A stretch of 64,000 nucleotides of DNA from Pseudomonas sp. SCB32 (lineage in GTDB: Bacteria > Pseudomonadota > Gammaproteobacteria > Pseudomonadales > Pseudomonadaceae), in NCBI RefSeq assembly GCF_009189165.1, contig NZ_CP045118.1:868001-932000 (forward strand), in the 5' to 3' direction. The translations under genes were made by a program, and so were the position numbers. Position 1 is the first letter of the stretch. Every line of letters begins with the position of its first letter. Positions 28,816-37,032 of this stretch are shown piece by piece. The notes beneath the pieces were generated by a model. It made no database searches and was not told the origin of the DNA. It saw nothing but the letters and a program-made list of their open reading frames with translations.

Positions 28816-31424
28816 GCTTCACCTGCCATGGCCTGGGGGGCGAGGGGGTATCTGTTGGCTCTTTCCAGGTAGCTGCCGTCGAGCCGGGTATCGTAATCGA
28901 ACCGGGCTTCGCCGAGGTCGGCGCGGAACAGGTTGCAACCCGATAGGTTCGCTCCTTGCAGCGCCGCGCCTTGCAGCACGGCGGTCATCAGGCTGGCATC
29001 GCGCAGGCTGGCCTGTCGAAGGTCGCTGCGAATCAGCAAGGTGCCGTCCAGCTCAGCCTGTTCCAGGCGGCTGTTTCGCAGGTCGGTATCGCTCAGGTCT
29101 ACCTGGTGCAGCTGGCTGAAGGTGAAGTCAGCGTTCCGGAGTCGAGCGCCGCGCAGGCACACTTCGGACATCTCGCAGGCCGAGAAGTCGGCGCCGGAGA
29201 GGTCGCAGGCGCCAAGGAAGGATGATTTCTGCAGATGCGCGGCCTGGAAGCTGAGCCCCTGGCCGGCGTCGGTTTCGATCAGCGTCAGCGCGCGGATCCG
29301 GGCCCGGCTGAAGTCGAGGTCGCGCAACGTGCAGCGATGGAAGGTGAGGTTGCTGATCTGCGCCAGATGCAGGCACAGGCTCGTGGCTGTCGTTTCTTCC
29401 AGCAGCAGGTTGCGCAGCTGGGCGCAGCTGAGGTTGAGGTTGAGCAGCTTCGCGCCCCTGGCTTGCAGATCGCAAAGCTGCGCCTCGCTCAGGTCGCAGT
29501 CACTCAGTTCGGAATGTTCCAGGCAACTTCGGCTCAGGTTGACGCGGCGCAGGATGGCGCCGCTGGCGCGGGCGTGGCCCAGGTTGGCATCGGACAAGTC
29601 GCAGCCTTCCAGGTTGGCGTTGTCCAATCTGACGCGGCTGAGCAGGGCACCCTTTAGGCTGGCGCCGGAGAGGTCGCAGCCGCTGAGATCGGCCGAATCC
29701 AGGTCGGCACCGTCGAGGTTGGCGCGGCTCAGGTCCATGCCGGCGAGATTGGCTCCGGCCAGGAGCAGCGAACCGAGCTCGAGCCCCTGGCTCAGGCGCT
29801 CGTGAATCTGTTCGCGGCGCTGCCGGGAGCCGACTTCGTCGAGGGCTGGCTGGGCATCGAGCAAATGGCCGCCGCGGCTCAGCGCGCTGGACAACTGGGG
29901 GGCGGTTCGTTCGAGCAGCTGCTGCAGCTCCGCATGCTGCTGGGGCGGCAGCAGGCGCCGCGCCGGTTCGCTGTGCAGCTGCTGGCTGAGTGTTTCGAGC
30001 ACTTGCCGGAGATTGCGTGGCGTGGGTGGGGTGCTGTGGTGGTCGTTCGACAGCTTCGCCTCGAGTTGCACCTCCTGCCTGCGCGCGTCCTGTACCTGCT
30101 CGTGAAGCCTGGCCTCGGCTTCCCGGGCGTGTCGGCTGCGCTCCTCGACGTAGGCTGGCAACTGTGCCGGATCCGGCGGGACGGCGCTCTCCAGCTCTAG
30201 AGTGGCGGGCATGGCAATCGCCGGTGCGACCTTGGCCGAGAGGTCGTGCAATTGCGTGGCCAGTTCGTCGCGCTGTGCGGCGGCGCGTTGACCCATGCGC
30301 TGTAGCATGGCGTTCGGCGCGGCGGTCCCCCCGGGCTGCGTCTCCAGTCCCGGCCCGATCAGCGAGGCGGGAAGCAGGTCGTGATCGTTCAGCGCATGCA
30401 GGGCACCATGCCTGGGGGCCAGACGCTGCTCCAGCACATGACTGAAGTGTTCACGCGAACGAGGTGCGTCGGGATCATCGACTGCCAGCAACAGGTGATC
30501 GATGTCGTTGCCATCGAAGGTCGTGCAACGGGTGCTGCCATGGAAGACCAGGATGACGCGTTCGCAGTCGGGCAGGAACCACAGCGTGGTCAGGCGCAGC
30601 GGGACTTCTTCCAGGGCGCCCGGCTCACTATCCTTGCGTTGCAGGAAGCCGCGGGCTTGCAGCTTCGGCAGATTGCCGCTGAGGAGTGCATGCTTGGGGT
30701 GCAGGTGCTGCAACTCGAACGGGGCTCCTGCGGGGATCTCTTCGCAGCCGTCAAACCACTGATCCGGCTGCGACAGGTTGAAGTAACGCCAGTCGAGGTT
30801 GCGTGAGAAACCCGGGAAATCTTCCTCGAGCCAACGCTGGTCACAATCCCCGGCGAGAGCCGAGCGCTGCGTCCAGGTCGGCTGGAGCATCCCCAGACTG
30901 ACCGGCAGGCCGGTTTGCTCCGGCGAGCGCAGGTGCTGCCCGAACGGTTCCAGGTTCGGTAGTCGCTGAATGGGCGAGTCTTCCAGGTGACCCTTGCCCA
31001 GCGGGTTCTCGGCAAACCCCTGGCCGCCGTAGGTCGAGCTCCAGTCAATCGGTATTTGATCGAATGACTCCGCGCGCGTGGGGATGGCACCGTTCCACGA
31101 ACGCTCGCCGGTCACCCGCAGGCGCTTCTCGAGCCCCGCGACCTTGACTCGCACTTCGCAGGTCGAGGCGTCGGGCGGGCAATAGCGCCCGTAGGTGTTG
31201 CCGCTGACCAGAAATTCGGGAATCACCTTGGGGATTCCCACGTCCGGTGTCATGGCTCCGTGCAGATGCTCAGGGACCAGGCGCCATAGTTCCATTTCCG
31301 TGAGCAGGTGTGGCCGGCCGCGCAAGGGCAGCAGGGCGAGTGCGGCGATGCCCAGTTGGTATTGCTGGTTCCACCGGTAGACACGGTGCTGCAGGCTGAG
31401 CCTCAGGGGTTTGATGAGTTTCAT
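28812..31424 (-). CDS. DUF2169 adaptor fused to pentapeptide repeats
   Basis: Protein of 870 residues. Residues ~1-330 are a DUF2169 domain (PEFLVSGNTYGRYCPPDAST, then DWSSTYGGQGFAENPLGKGH), a family shown in Agrobacterium to act as adaptor for loading a DUF4150 PAAR/effector onto VgrG. A middle section (~400-545) is Glu/Gln/Arg-rich and looks coiled-coil. Residues ~550-850 are pentapeptide repeats (ANLAGMDLSRANLDGADLDS and many more). It is encoded directly after vgrG (12-bp gap) and overlaps the second pentapeptide gene by ATGA. I see no catalytic motif. Confidence 0.87.
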   Translation of the reverse strand: MKLIKPLRLSLQHRVYRWNQQYQLGIAALALLPLRGRPHLLTEMELWRLVPEHLHGAMTPDVGIPKVIPEFLVSGNTYGRYCPPDASTCEVRVKVAGLEKRLRVTGERSWNGAIPTRAESFDQIPIDWSSTYGGQGFAENPLGKGHLEDSPIQRLPNLEPFGQHLRSPEQTGLPVSLGMLQPTWTQRSALAGDCDQRWLEEDFPGFSRNLDWRYFNLSQPDQWFDGCEEIPAGAPFELQHLHPKHALLSGNLPKLQARGFLQRKDSEPGALEEVPLRLTTLWFLPDCERVILVFHGSTRCTTFDGNDIDHLLLAVDDPDAPRSREHFSHVLEQRLAPRHGALHALNDHDLLPASLIGPGLETQPGGTAAPNAMLQRMGQRAAAQRDELATQLHDLSAKVAPAIAMPATLELESAVPPDPAQLPAYVEERSRHAREAEARLHEQVQDARRQEVQLEAKLSNDHHSTPPTPRNLRQVLETLSQQLHSEPARRLLPPQQHAELQQLLERTAPQLSSALSRGGHLLDAQPALDEVGSRQRREQIHERLSQGLELGSLLLAGANLAGMDLSRANLDGADLDSADLSGCDLSGASLKGALLSRVRLDNANLEGCDLSDANLGHARASGAILRRVNLSRSCLEHSELSDCDLSEAQLCDLQARGAKLLNLNLSCAQLRNLLLEETTATSLCLHLAQISNLTFHRCTLRDLDFSRARIRALTLIETDAGQGLSFQAAHLQKSSFLGACDLSGADFSACEMSEVCLRGARLRNADFTFSQLHQVDLSDTDLRNSRLEQAELDGTLLIRSDLRQASLRDASLMTAVLQGAALQGANLSGCNLFRADLGEARFDYDTRLDGSYLERANRYPLAPQAMAGEA

Positions 31425-31436
31425 GGGGCTGCCTCG

Positions 31437-33323
31437 TCAGCTCGTTACCGAATAACCGACATGGGCGATGGAGATGCCGGTGTTACTGATGGAGGAGCCG
31501 GTGGTACTTATGGCAGAGCCGGTGGTGTTGATGGCCGATCCTGTAGTGCCGACGGCGTTGCCGGTGTTGCTGACCGCAGAGTCGACGAACTGGACGAGCG
31601 ATACGATTTTTTGCACCACGCTCAGGGTGGCGGAAACCGCCGAGCCTGTTGCGCTGACAGACGAGCCCACGACGCTGGTACTGCTGTGGACCGTACTGGT
31701 GGAATCTTTGATCGCTTCGGTATAGGTCGGCGTCTGCTTGTTGATGGACTGCAGGGCCCGGGTGTTGAGGTTGCCCTGGATGTGGTGGTTCTCGTCGTTC
31801 TCGACCGAGACGTCGAAGTTGCGCTCGGCGTGCAGCTTGATCTGCTCGGCACCGCGCTTGTCATCGAAGCGCAGCATGTTCGCGTTCTCCACCGAGCCAT
31901 GCTCGAAGGAGCGGGTAACGATGCCGCTCTGTGTGCGGGATGCGGGTAGGCTGAAGGGTGGCATCTGGTCGGCGTTGTAGACGCGACCAATGATCAGCGG
32001 GCGATCGGGCATGCCGTTGATGAAATCCACTACCACTTCCTGGCCGATGCGCGGAATCTGCAATCCGCCGAAGTTGGAGCCGGCCCAGTTGCTGGATACG
32101 CGAACCCAGCAGGAACTGTTCTCGTTGTTCTGGCCGTAGCGGTCCCAGTGGAATTGCACCTTCACCCGGCCGTACTGGTCGGTCCAGATTTCCTCACCCT
32201 GCGGGCCGACCACGACGGCGGTCTGCGGTCCATGGGTGAACGGGAAAGGCGTCACACGCGGCGCCCGGTAGGGTAGTGCGACCGGCTGTACGGTCAGATG
32301 CGTGTCATAGCGGGCGGAATCGCTGCCGGTGGCGTAGCCCCCTTCGAGGAAGTCGTAGGTGGCGCTCACCACCAGGTAGGCGCGGTTTTCCGCGCTGCGC
32401 GGGTGGCCGCTCAGGCTGAAGCTGTAGCCGGGTCGGATGCCTGGCAGCTGGCTCTGCGCCTGGGTGCGCTCACGCAGGGCCTGGGCCTCTTCGAGGCGGA
32501 TCCGCGAGTAATTCTCGGCGTGAACCTGGTCGACGAAGCCGCCCATCCAGTCGTACATCTCGAACTGGTCGTTGGCGTGGCGCTGGAGCGTGGCGCGCAG
32601 CTGGCGCATATCGGCCTTGGGCTTGGCGAAATCGTAATCGCCGACCATGTAGCTGCCGGGGCGGACTTCCTCGCCGGACTGCCAGTTGCTCACCCCGACT
32701 TCGCCGCCGTTGACCAGGCGATCCGGCGGCAGGTAGGCCAGCACGTCGTGGTCGGGCAGGTTGGCGTGAGCGCTGATGTCATCGGCCAGGACCAGAGTCT
32801 CGCCCGCCTCTCCATGCTCGAAGTAGAAGTAGATGCCCTCCTGCTCCATCAGCCGGCTGACGAAGTTGAAGTCGGTCTCCTGGTACTGGACGCAGTATTC
32901 CCATTGCCGATAGCTCGACTTCAGGCGTTTCTCCACGGGGTAGTCGTAATCGCCCAGGACCTCATCGAGGATTTCCACGACGTTCTTCTTCTGGAAGATC
33001 TTGCAGTCCGACGTGCAGGTCAGGAACCACAGCCAGGGCCGCACGGTGAGCCGATAGACATAGTCGCGGGAGGTATTGCTCTGGCGACCGAGCATCTCCA
33101 TCCGCGTGACTTGGCCGCCGAGCTGGCGCGAACCGCCCTTGGCCAGGAGGATATTCAGGCTCAGTTGCGTGCCCAGGGTCTGTTTGCTCTCCAGGCTGTA
33201 ATTGGTGCTCAGTACCTGCACTTCGAACTCGTAGAGCGACGACAGCGACTCCCTGCCGCGAAGCGAAAGAAAGCGCACATCCGAGTCGCTGAACGTGCCT
33301 TGCAGCGTGACGATACGATTCAT
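31437..33323 (-). CDS. vgrG: T6SS spike protein VgrG with heptad-repeat tail
   Basis: Trimeric puncturing protein of 628 residues. The gp27-like base (~1-380) contains FLSLRGRESLSSLYEFEVQV and YCVQYQETDFNFVSRLMEQE; the gp5-like barrel (~400-500) has the hallmark QYGRVKVQFHWDRYGQNNEN, then SSCWVRVSSNWAG. After the HAERNFDVSVENDENHHI segment the protein does not carry a toxin domain but ends (~544-628) in about twelve seven-residue repeats of the type x-T-G-S-A-V/I-S. It overlaps clpV by ATGA and is followed by its adaptor cassette. Confidence 0.95.
   Translation of the reverse strand: MNRIVTLQGTFSDSDVRFLSLRGRESLSSLYEFEVQVLSTNYSLESKQTLGTQLSLNILLAKGGSRQLGGQVTRMEMLGRQSNTSRDYVYRLTVRPWLWFLTCTSDCKIFQKKNVVEILDEVLGDYDYPVEKRLKSSYRQWEYCVQYQETDFNFVSRLMEQEGIYFYFEHGEAGETLVLADDISAHANLPDHDVLAYLPPDRLVNGGEVGVSNWQSGEEVRPGSYMVGDYDFAKPKADMRQLRATLQRHANDQFEMYDWMGGFVDQVHAENYSRIRLEEAQALRERTQAQSQLPGIRPGYSFSLSGHPRSAENRAYLVVSATYDFLEGGYATGSDSARYDTHLTVQPVALPYRAPRVTPFPFTHGPQTAVVVGPQGEEIWTDQYGRVKVQFHWDRYGQNNENSSCWVRVSSNWAGSNFGGLQIPRIGQEVVVDFINGMPDRPLIIGRVYNADQMPPFSLPASRTQSGIVTRSFEHGSVENANMLRFDDKRGAEQIKLHAERNFDVSVENDENHHIQGNLNTRALQSINKQTPTYTEAIKDSTSTVHSSTSVVGSSVSATGSAVSATLSVVQKIVSLVQFVDSAVSNTGNAVGTTGSAINTTGSAISTTGSSISNTGISIAHVGYSVTS
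31440..31673 (-). repeat. 21-bp-period coding repeat in the 3' end of vgrG
   Basis: The last 78 codons parse without gap into eleven seven-codon units, for example VVGSSVS, ATGSAVS, TTGSAIN, TTGSAIS, TTGSSIS. The DNA units are diverged, so the period is clearer in protein than in DNA, which argues for selection on the protein pattern rather than recent duplication. Confidence 0.85.
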
Positions 33324-35980
33324 GCCAATTCCTCTGGTTGCATGACGATGGAATCCACGGCGCGAGCCTGTGGCCGGGTTTCATGATCGAGCTGGAAGCG
33401 TCCGTCCCGTGCGGTGAGCCGGACGAAGCCGTGTTCCCGCAATGGGCCTGCGGTGAGCACCAGCTGGCTGAGCTCAGGGAGTACTTCATGGCTGAGGATC
33501 GATTCGATCATCCGTCCACCGGCCTCCAGGCGAGTACAGCGCTGGGCGATGAGCTCCACGCTGCAGTCGTCGCAGCGCAGCTCCAGTCCGTGCTGTTGTT
33601 GCAGGCGTTGGCCGATCCGTAGCAGTTGCAGGCGAATGATCCGGCCCAGTGCCGAACCATCGAGTGGCAGGTACGGCACCACCACCAGGCGGCCGAGCAG
33701 CTCGGCGGCGAACACCTGGCGCAGGTCGGGGTAGATCGCGTTGGCCAGCACCTCCGCCGCGGGTGTCAGCTCGGGATCGTCGCAGAGACTGGCGATGCGC
33801 TCGCTGCCCAGATTGGTGGTGAGCAAGATGACGGTGCTCTTGAAGTCGATGTAGCGGCCTTCGCCATCCTCCATCCAGCCCTTGTCGAAAACCTGCAGGA
33901 ACAGCTCGTGGACATCGCTGTGGGCCTTCTCGATCTCGTCGAGCAGCACCACGCTGTAGGGGCGTCGTCGGACCGCCTCGGTCAGCACGCCACCCTCGCC
34001 GTAGCCGACATAGCCGGGTGGGGAGCCCTTGAGCGTGGACACCGTGTGGGCTTCCTGGAATTCGCTCATGTTTAGGGTGACGAGGTTCTGTTCGCCGCCG
34101 TAGAGGGCTTGCGCCAGGGCCAGCGCGGTTTCCGTCTTGCCGACCCCTGAAGGGCCGCAGAGCAGGAAGACCCCGACCGGCTTGTTGGGGTCGTCCAGAC
34201 GTGCCCTGGCCGTACGGATTCGCCGGCTTATGGTCTCCAGCGCCGCCTGCTGGCCGATGATGCGCCGGCTCAGTGTCTCGGGCAGGGCGAGGATAGCCGC
34301 GGCTTCGTCCTGGACCATGTTGCCCAGCGGAATGCCGGTCCAGTCGGCGATGACCGTCGCCACGGTGTGGATGTCCACCTGCGAGCGCAACAGGGTCGGT
34401 TCGGGCTGGAACTCCTTTGCCTGCAACTGGCCCAGTTCGGCCTGCAGTCCGGTGCGTTCGGTCAACGGCAGGTCCACCTCGTCGAGCTGCCGGCGCATCG
34501 CCAGGATGCGCTCGACCCGTCCTCGTTCCAGCGCACAACGTTGCTCCAGCTCGCCGACCTGCTGGCGAATCGTCGTCATGCGCTCCTGGATGAGTGTCGG
34601 ACGCCGGGCGTCACCCATGCAGATCCGTGATTCGCGTTCGGCGATCTGTTGCTCCATCTCCAGCAGCTCCAGCTGCCGCAGGCAGTGCTCCAGCTCCGCC
34701 GGATCGCTCGCCAGGCTCATGGCGATGCGGGCACAGGCGGTGTCGAGCAGGCTGACCGCCTTGTCGGGCAGTTGCCGGGCGGGTATGTAGCGATGGGAAA
34801 GCCGCACCGCAGCCTGCAGGGCGGCATCCTCGATGAGGACGCCATGGTGCTGCTCCAGGGCTGGCACCAGGCTGCGCAGCATTTCGATCGCGCTGTCCTC
34901 GGCGGGCTCGGCCACCTGGATGGTCTGGAAGCGTCGCGACAGTGCCGGGTCCTTCTCGATGTATTTCTTGTACTCGCTCCAGGTCGTGGCACCGATGGTG
35001 CGCAGGCGTCCGCGGGCCAGCGCCGGTTTGAGCATGTTGGCCGCGTCGCCGGTGCCGGCGGTGCCGCCGGCGCCGACCAGCGTGTGGACTTCGTCGATGA
35101 ACAGGATGATCGGGGTGGAGTTGTTCTCCACCTCGTCTATCACCTGTTTCAGGCGCTGCTCGAATTCGCCCTTCACGCCGGCGCCGGCCTGCAGCAGTAC
35201 GGGATCGAGCACGTGCAGGCGAACGCCTTGGAGTTTCTCTGGTACATCGCCCCGCGCCAGGCGCAGCGCCAGCTCCTCGACAATGGCGGTCTTGCCCACT
35301 CCGGCCTCGCCGGTCAGCAGTGGGTTGTTCTGGCGACGGCGCATGAGGATGTCGATCATCTGCCGCACCTCGTCGTCGCGTCCGTAGACCGGGTCCAGTT
35401 CTCCCCGTCGGGCGCGCTCGGTGAGGTCGATGGCGAAGCGTTGCAGGGCACCGCCGCTTTCGTCGGAGGTTTTTGGCGCTGGTGCCCCATCGCTCGGCGA
35501 ATGCTCAGGCGAGCTGGCGAGGATGCTTGCCTGCGACTGGATCAGGACGTCCGGAAGGACCCGGGAAAACTGCGAGGAAATGCCCAGCAGCACCGAGCGC
35601 AGGCCGCTCTGGCGCAGGCAGGCCAGCAGCAGGTGGGCACTGCGAACGCGCGACGCTTCGAACAGCAGGCTGCAGTAGACCCAGCTGCGCTCGACGGCCA
35701 GATCGATCATTTCGGCGAAGTCGGAGACCGAGCTGGCGCCGCGCGGCAGGGTGTCCAGGGCTCGTTGCAGATCCTGGCGCAGCTGCGTTTCGTCGATCTC
35801 GAAGTGGGCGATGACGCAACGCAGATCGCTGGCGGGCTCCTCCAGCAGCTGCTGCAGCCAGTGCGACAACTCAACGTAGGGGTTGCCGCGCAGCTTGCAG
35901 AAGGCGGTGGCCCCCTCCAGCGCTCGGTACAGCAGCGGGTTCAGGCGGCCAAACAGGGATATACGACTGATGTCGCTCAT
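33320..35980 (-). CDS. clpV: T6SS sheath-disassembly ATPase ClpV (TssH)
   Basis: AAA+ unfoldase of 886 residues that recycles contracted TssB/TssC sheaths. Domains: ClpN (~1-150), first AAA+ with GEAGVGKTAIVEELALRLA, a middle coiled-coil (~400-520), and second AAA+ with LLCGPSGVGKTETALALAQ and VVLLDEIEKAHSDVHELFLQ. Start at 35978-35980 has GGAGAG six bases upstream; an in-frame start 45 bp earlier lacks support. ATGA overlaps join it to tssG and vgrG. Confidence 0.96.
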   Translation of the reverse strand: MSDISRISLFGRLNPLLYRALEGATAFCKLRGNPYVELSHWLQQLLEEPASDLRCVIAHFEIDETQLRQDLQRALDTLPRGASSVSDFAEMIDLAVERSWVYCSLLFEASRVRSAHLLLACLRQSGLRSVLLGISSQFSRVLPDVLIQSQASILASSPEHSPSDGAPAPKTSDESGGALQRFAIDLTERARRGELDPVYGRDDEVRQMIDILMRRRQNNPLLTGEAGVGKTAIVEELALRLARGDVPEKLQGVRLHVLDPVLLQAGAGVKGEFEQRLKQVIDEVENNSTPIILFIDEVHTLVGAGGTAGTGDAANMLKPALARGRLRTIGATTWSEYKKYIEKDPALSRRFQTIQVAEPAEDSAIEMLRSLVPALEQHHGVLIEDAALQAAVRLSHRYIPARQLPDKAVSLLDTACARIAMSLASDPAELEHCLRQLELLEMEQQIAERESRICMGDARRPTLIQERMTTIRQQVGELEQRCALERGRVERILAMRRQLDEVDLPLTERTGLQAELGQLQAKEFQPEPTLLRSQVDIHTVATVIADWTGIPLGNMVQDEAAAILALPETLSRRIIGQQAALETISRRIRTARARLDDPNKPVGVFLLCGPSGVGKTETALALAQALYGGEQNLVTLNMSEFQEAHTVSTLKGSPPGYVGYGEGGVLTEAVRRRPYSVVLLDEIEKAHSDVHELFLQVFDKGWMEDGEGRYIDFKSTVILLTTNLGSERIASLCDDPELTPAAEVLANAIYPDLRQVFAAELLGRLVVVPYLPLDGSALGRIIRLQLLRIGQRLQQQHGLELRCDDCSVELIAQRCTRLEAGGRMIESILSHEVLPELSQLVLTAGPLREHGFVRLTARDGRFQLDHETRPQARAVDSIVMQPEELA

Positions 35981-37032
35981 CGGTTTCTCTCCAGATGAGG
36001 GGGGCTGGACTCCTGGTTGCGCCAATAGCGCTCAGGGTCGTAGAGCAGATCCTCGGCATGACCGTCTTCGCGGCCGCAGCCAAGCCAGGTGCCGTAGCCG
36101 ATCTGGGAATGACTGCCCAGGCGGGCGCCTGGGATGGTGTCGCGCTGCAGCAGCAGACGTACGTCCCAGGCGTATTCGAGTCCGATGTACTGGCGTACCC
36201 AGTCGCGTAGCCTGAGGCTGGCGGGGGTGCCGGGAAGGAAGTCGCGAAGGCGTGACCAGGGCATGGGCCCCAAGACGAGGCGAAATCGGCTCTGTGCATC
36301 GCTCGTGCTGCGTCCTAGCAGTTCGCCGCCGCCCAGCTGGCTGGCGTGTCTGCCGATCCGGACCTGGGCGGATGGGGCCTGTTCGACGCGGGCCGATATG
36401 TGCTCCTGCACCCTGACCCCAACTGCGAAGTAGCTCTGGAGGATCCGCTCCAGCCCTTCCGGGTTACGGGTCTGCCGTACCAGGTGCCCGGCCATGGCGA
36501 GCTTGGCGTGGTGGGCCAGGGCATCGCGCTGCCGTGTAGTTCTGCCACCAAGCTGGAGCAGGCAGGCGAGGTAGTGAACGTAGCCCTGCTGATCGCGGTC
36601 GAGACTGACCGCCGCCTCAGCCTGCGCCCAGGATCGATAGAACAACAGCGTCAGGCGGTGATGGAACAGGTCGGCGAAGGCGCAGAGCGTCGCGTCGCCG
36701 TGGTGATGCTTGCGCTCGCGGGCATATTCGGTGAGATGCAACGGCAAGGGGCCATTGGGCCCGAACAGGCCGAAGCCGAGAATCGATAGGTGAGGCCGGC
36801 CATTGGCGATCCGGGCCTGGAATATCTCGCTCGAGGCGAATGCCAGGCTGGGTTCCTGGCCGATGCGCAAGGGCTCTTCGCGTGGGCGGCTGGCGCTGCC
36901 CAGTGGTGGGTGGTCGCCCTGGGCGTCGATGCGGCGCAGCAGCTGGAACAGGTCGAAGGCCTCGGGCGCTTCCTGCAGCTTCTGTTGGAGCTGGGAGCTG
37001 CATTGCGCGCGGCTGTCCGTCGGGAGGTTCAT
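35977..37032 (-). CDS. tssG: T6SS baseplate protein TssG
   Basis: Baseplate wedge protein of 351 residues. FDLFQLLRRIDAQGDHPPLG, then SASRPREEPLRIGQEPSLAF and LGFGLFGPNGPLPLHLTEYA are typical of the TssG/ImpH family. It assembles with TssE, TssF and TssK. ATGA overlaps with tssF and clpV. Confidence 0.95.
   Translation of the reverse strand: MNLPTDSRAQCSSQLQQKLQEAPEAFDLFQLLRRIDAQGDHPPLGSASRPREEPLRIGQEPSLAFASSEIFQARIANGRPHLSILGFGLFGPNGPLPLHLTEYARERKHHHGDATLCAFADLFHHRLTLLFYRSWAQAEAAVSLDRDQQGYVHYLACLLQLGGRTTRQRDALAHHAKLAMAGHLVRQTRNPEGLERILQSYFAVGVRVQEHISARVEQAPSAQVRIGRHASQLGGGELLGRSTSDAQSRFRLVLGPMPWSRLRDFLPGTPASLRLRDWVRQYIGLEYAWDVRLLLQRDTIPGARLGSHSQIGYGTWLGCGREDGHAEDLLYDPERYWRNQESSPPHLERNR

Noticed and set aside
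31440..31673. CRISPR-like or VNTR array at the vgrG 3' end
   Set aside because: The 21-bp units are continuous codons without unique spacers; they encode the seven-residue protein repeat.
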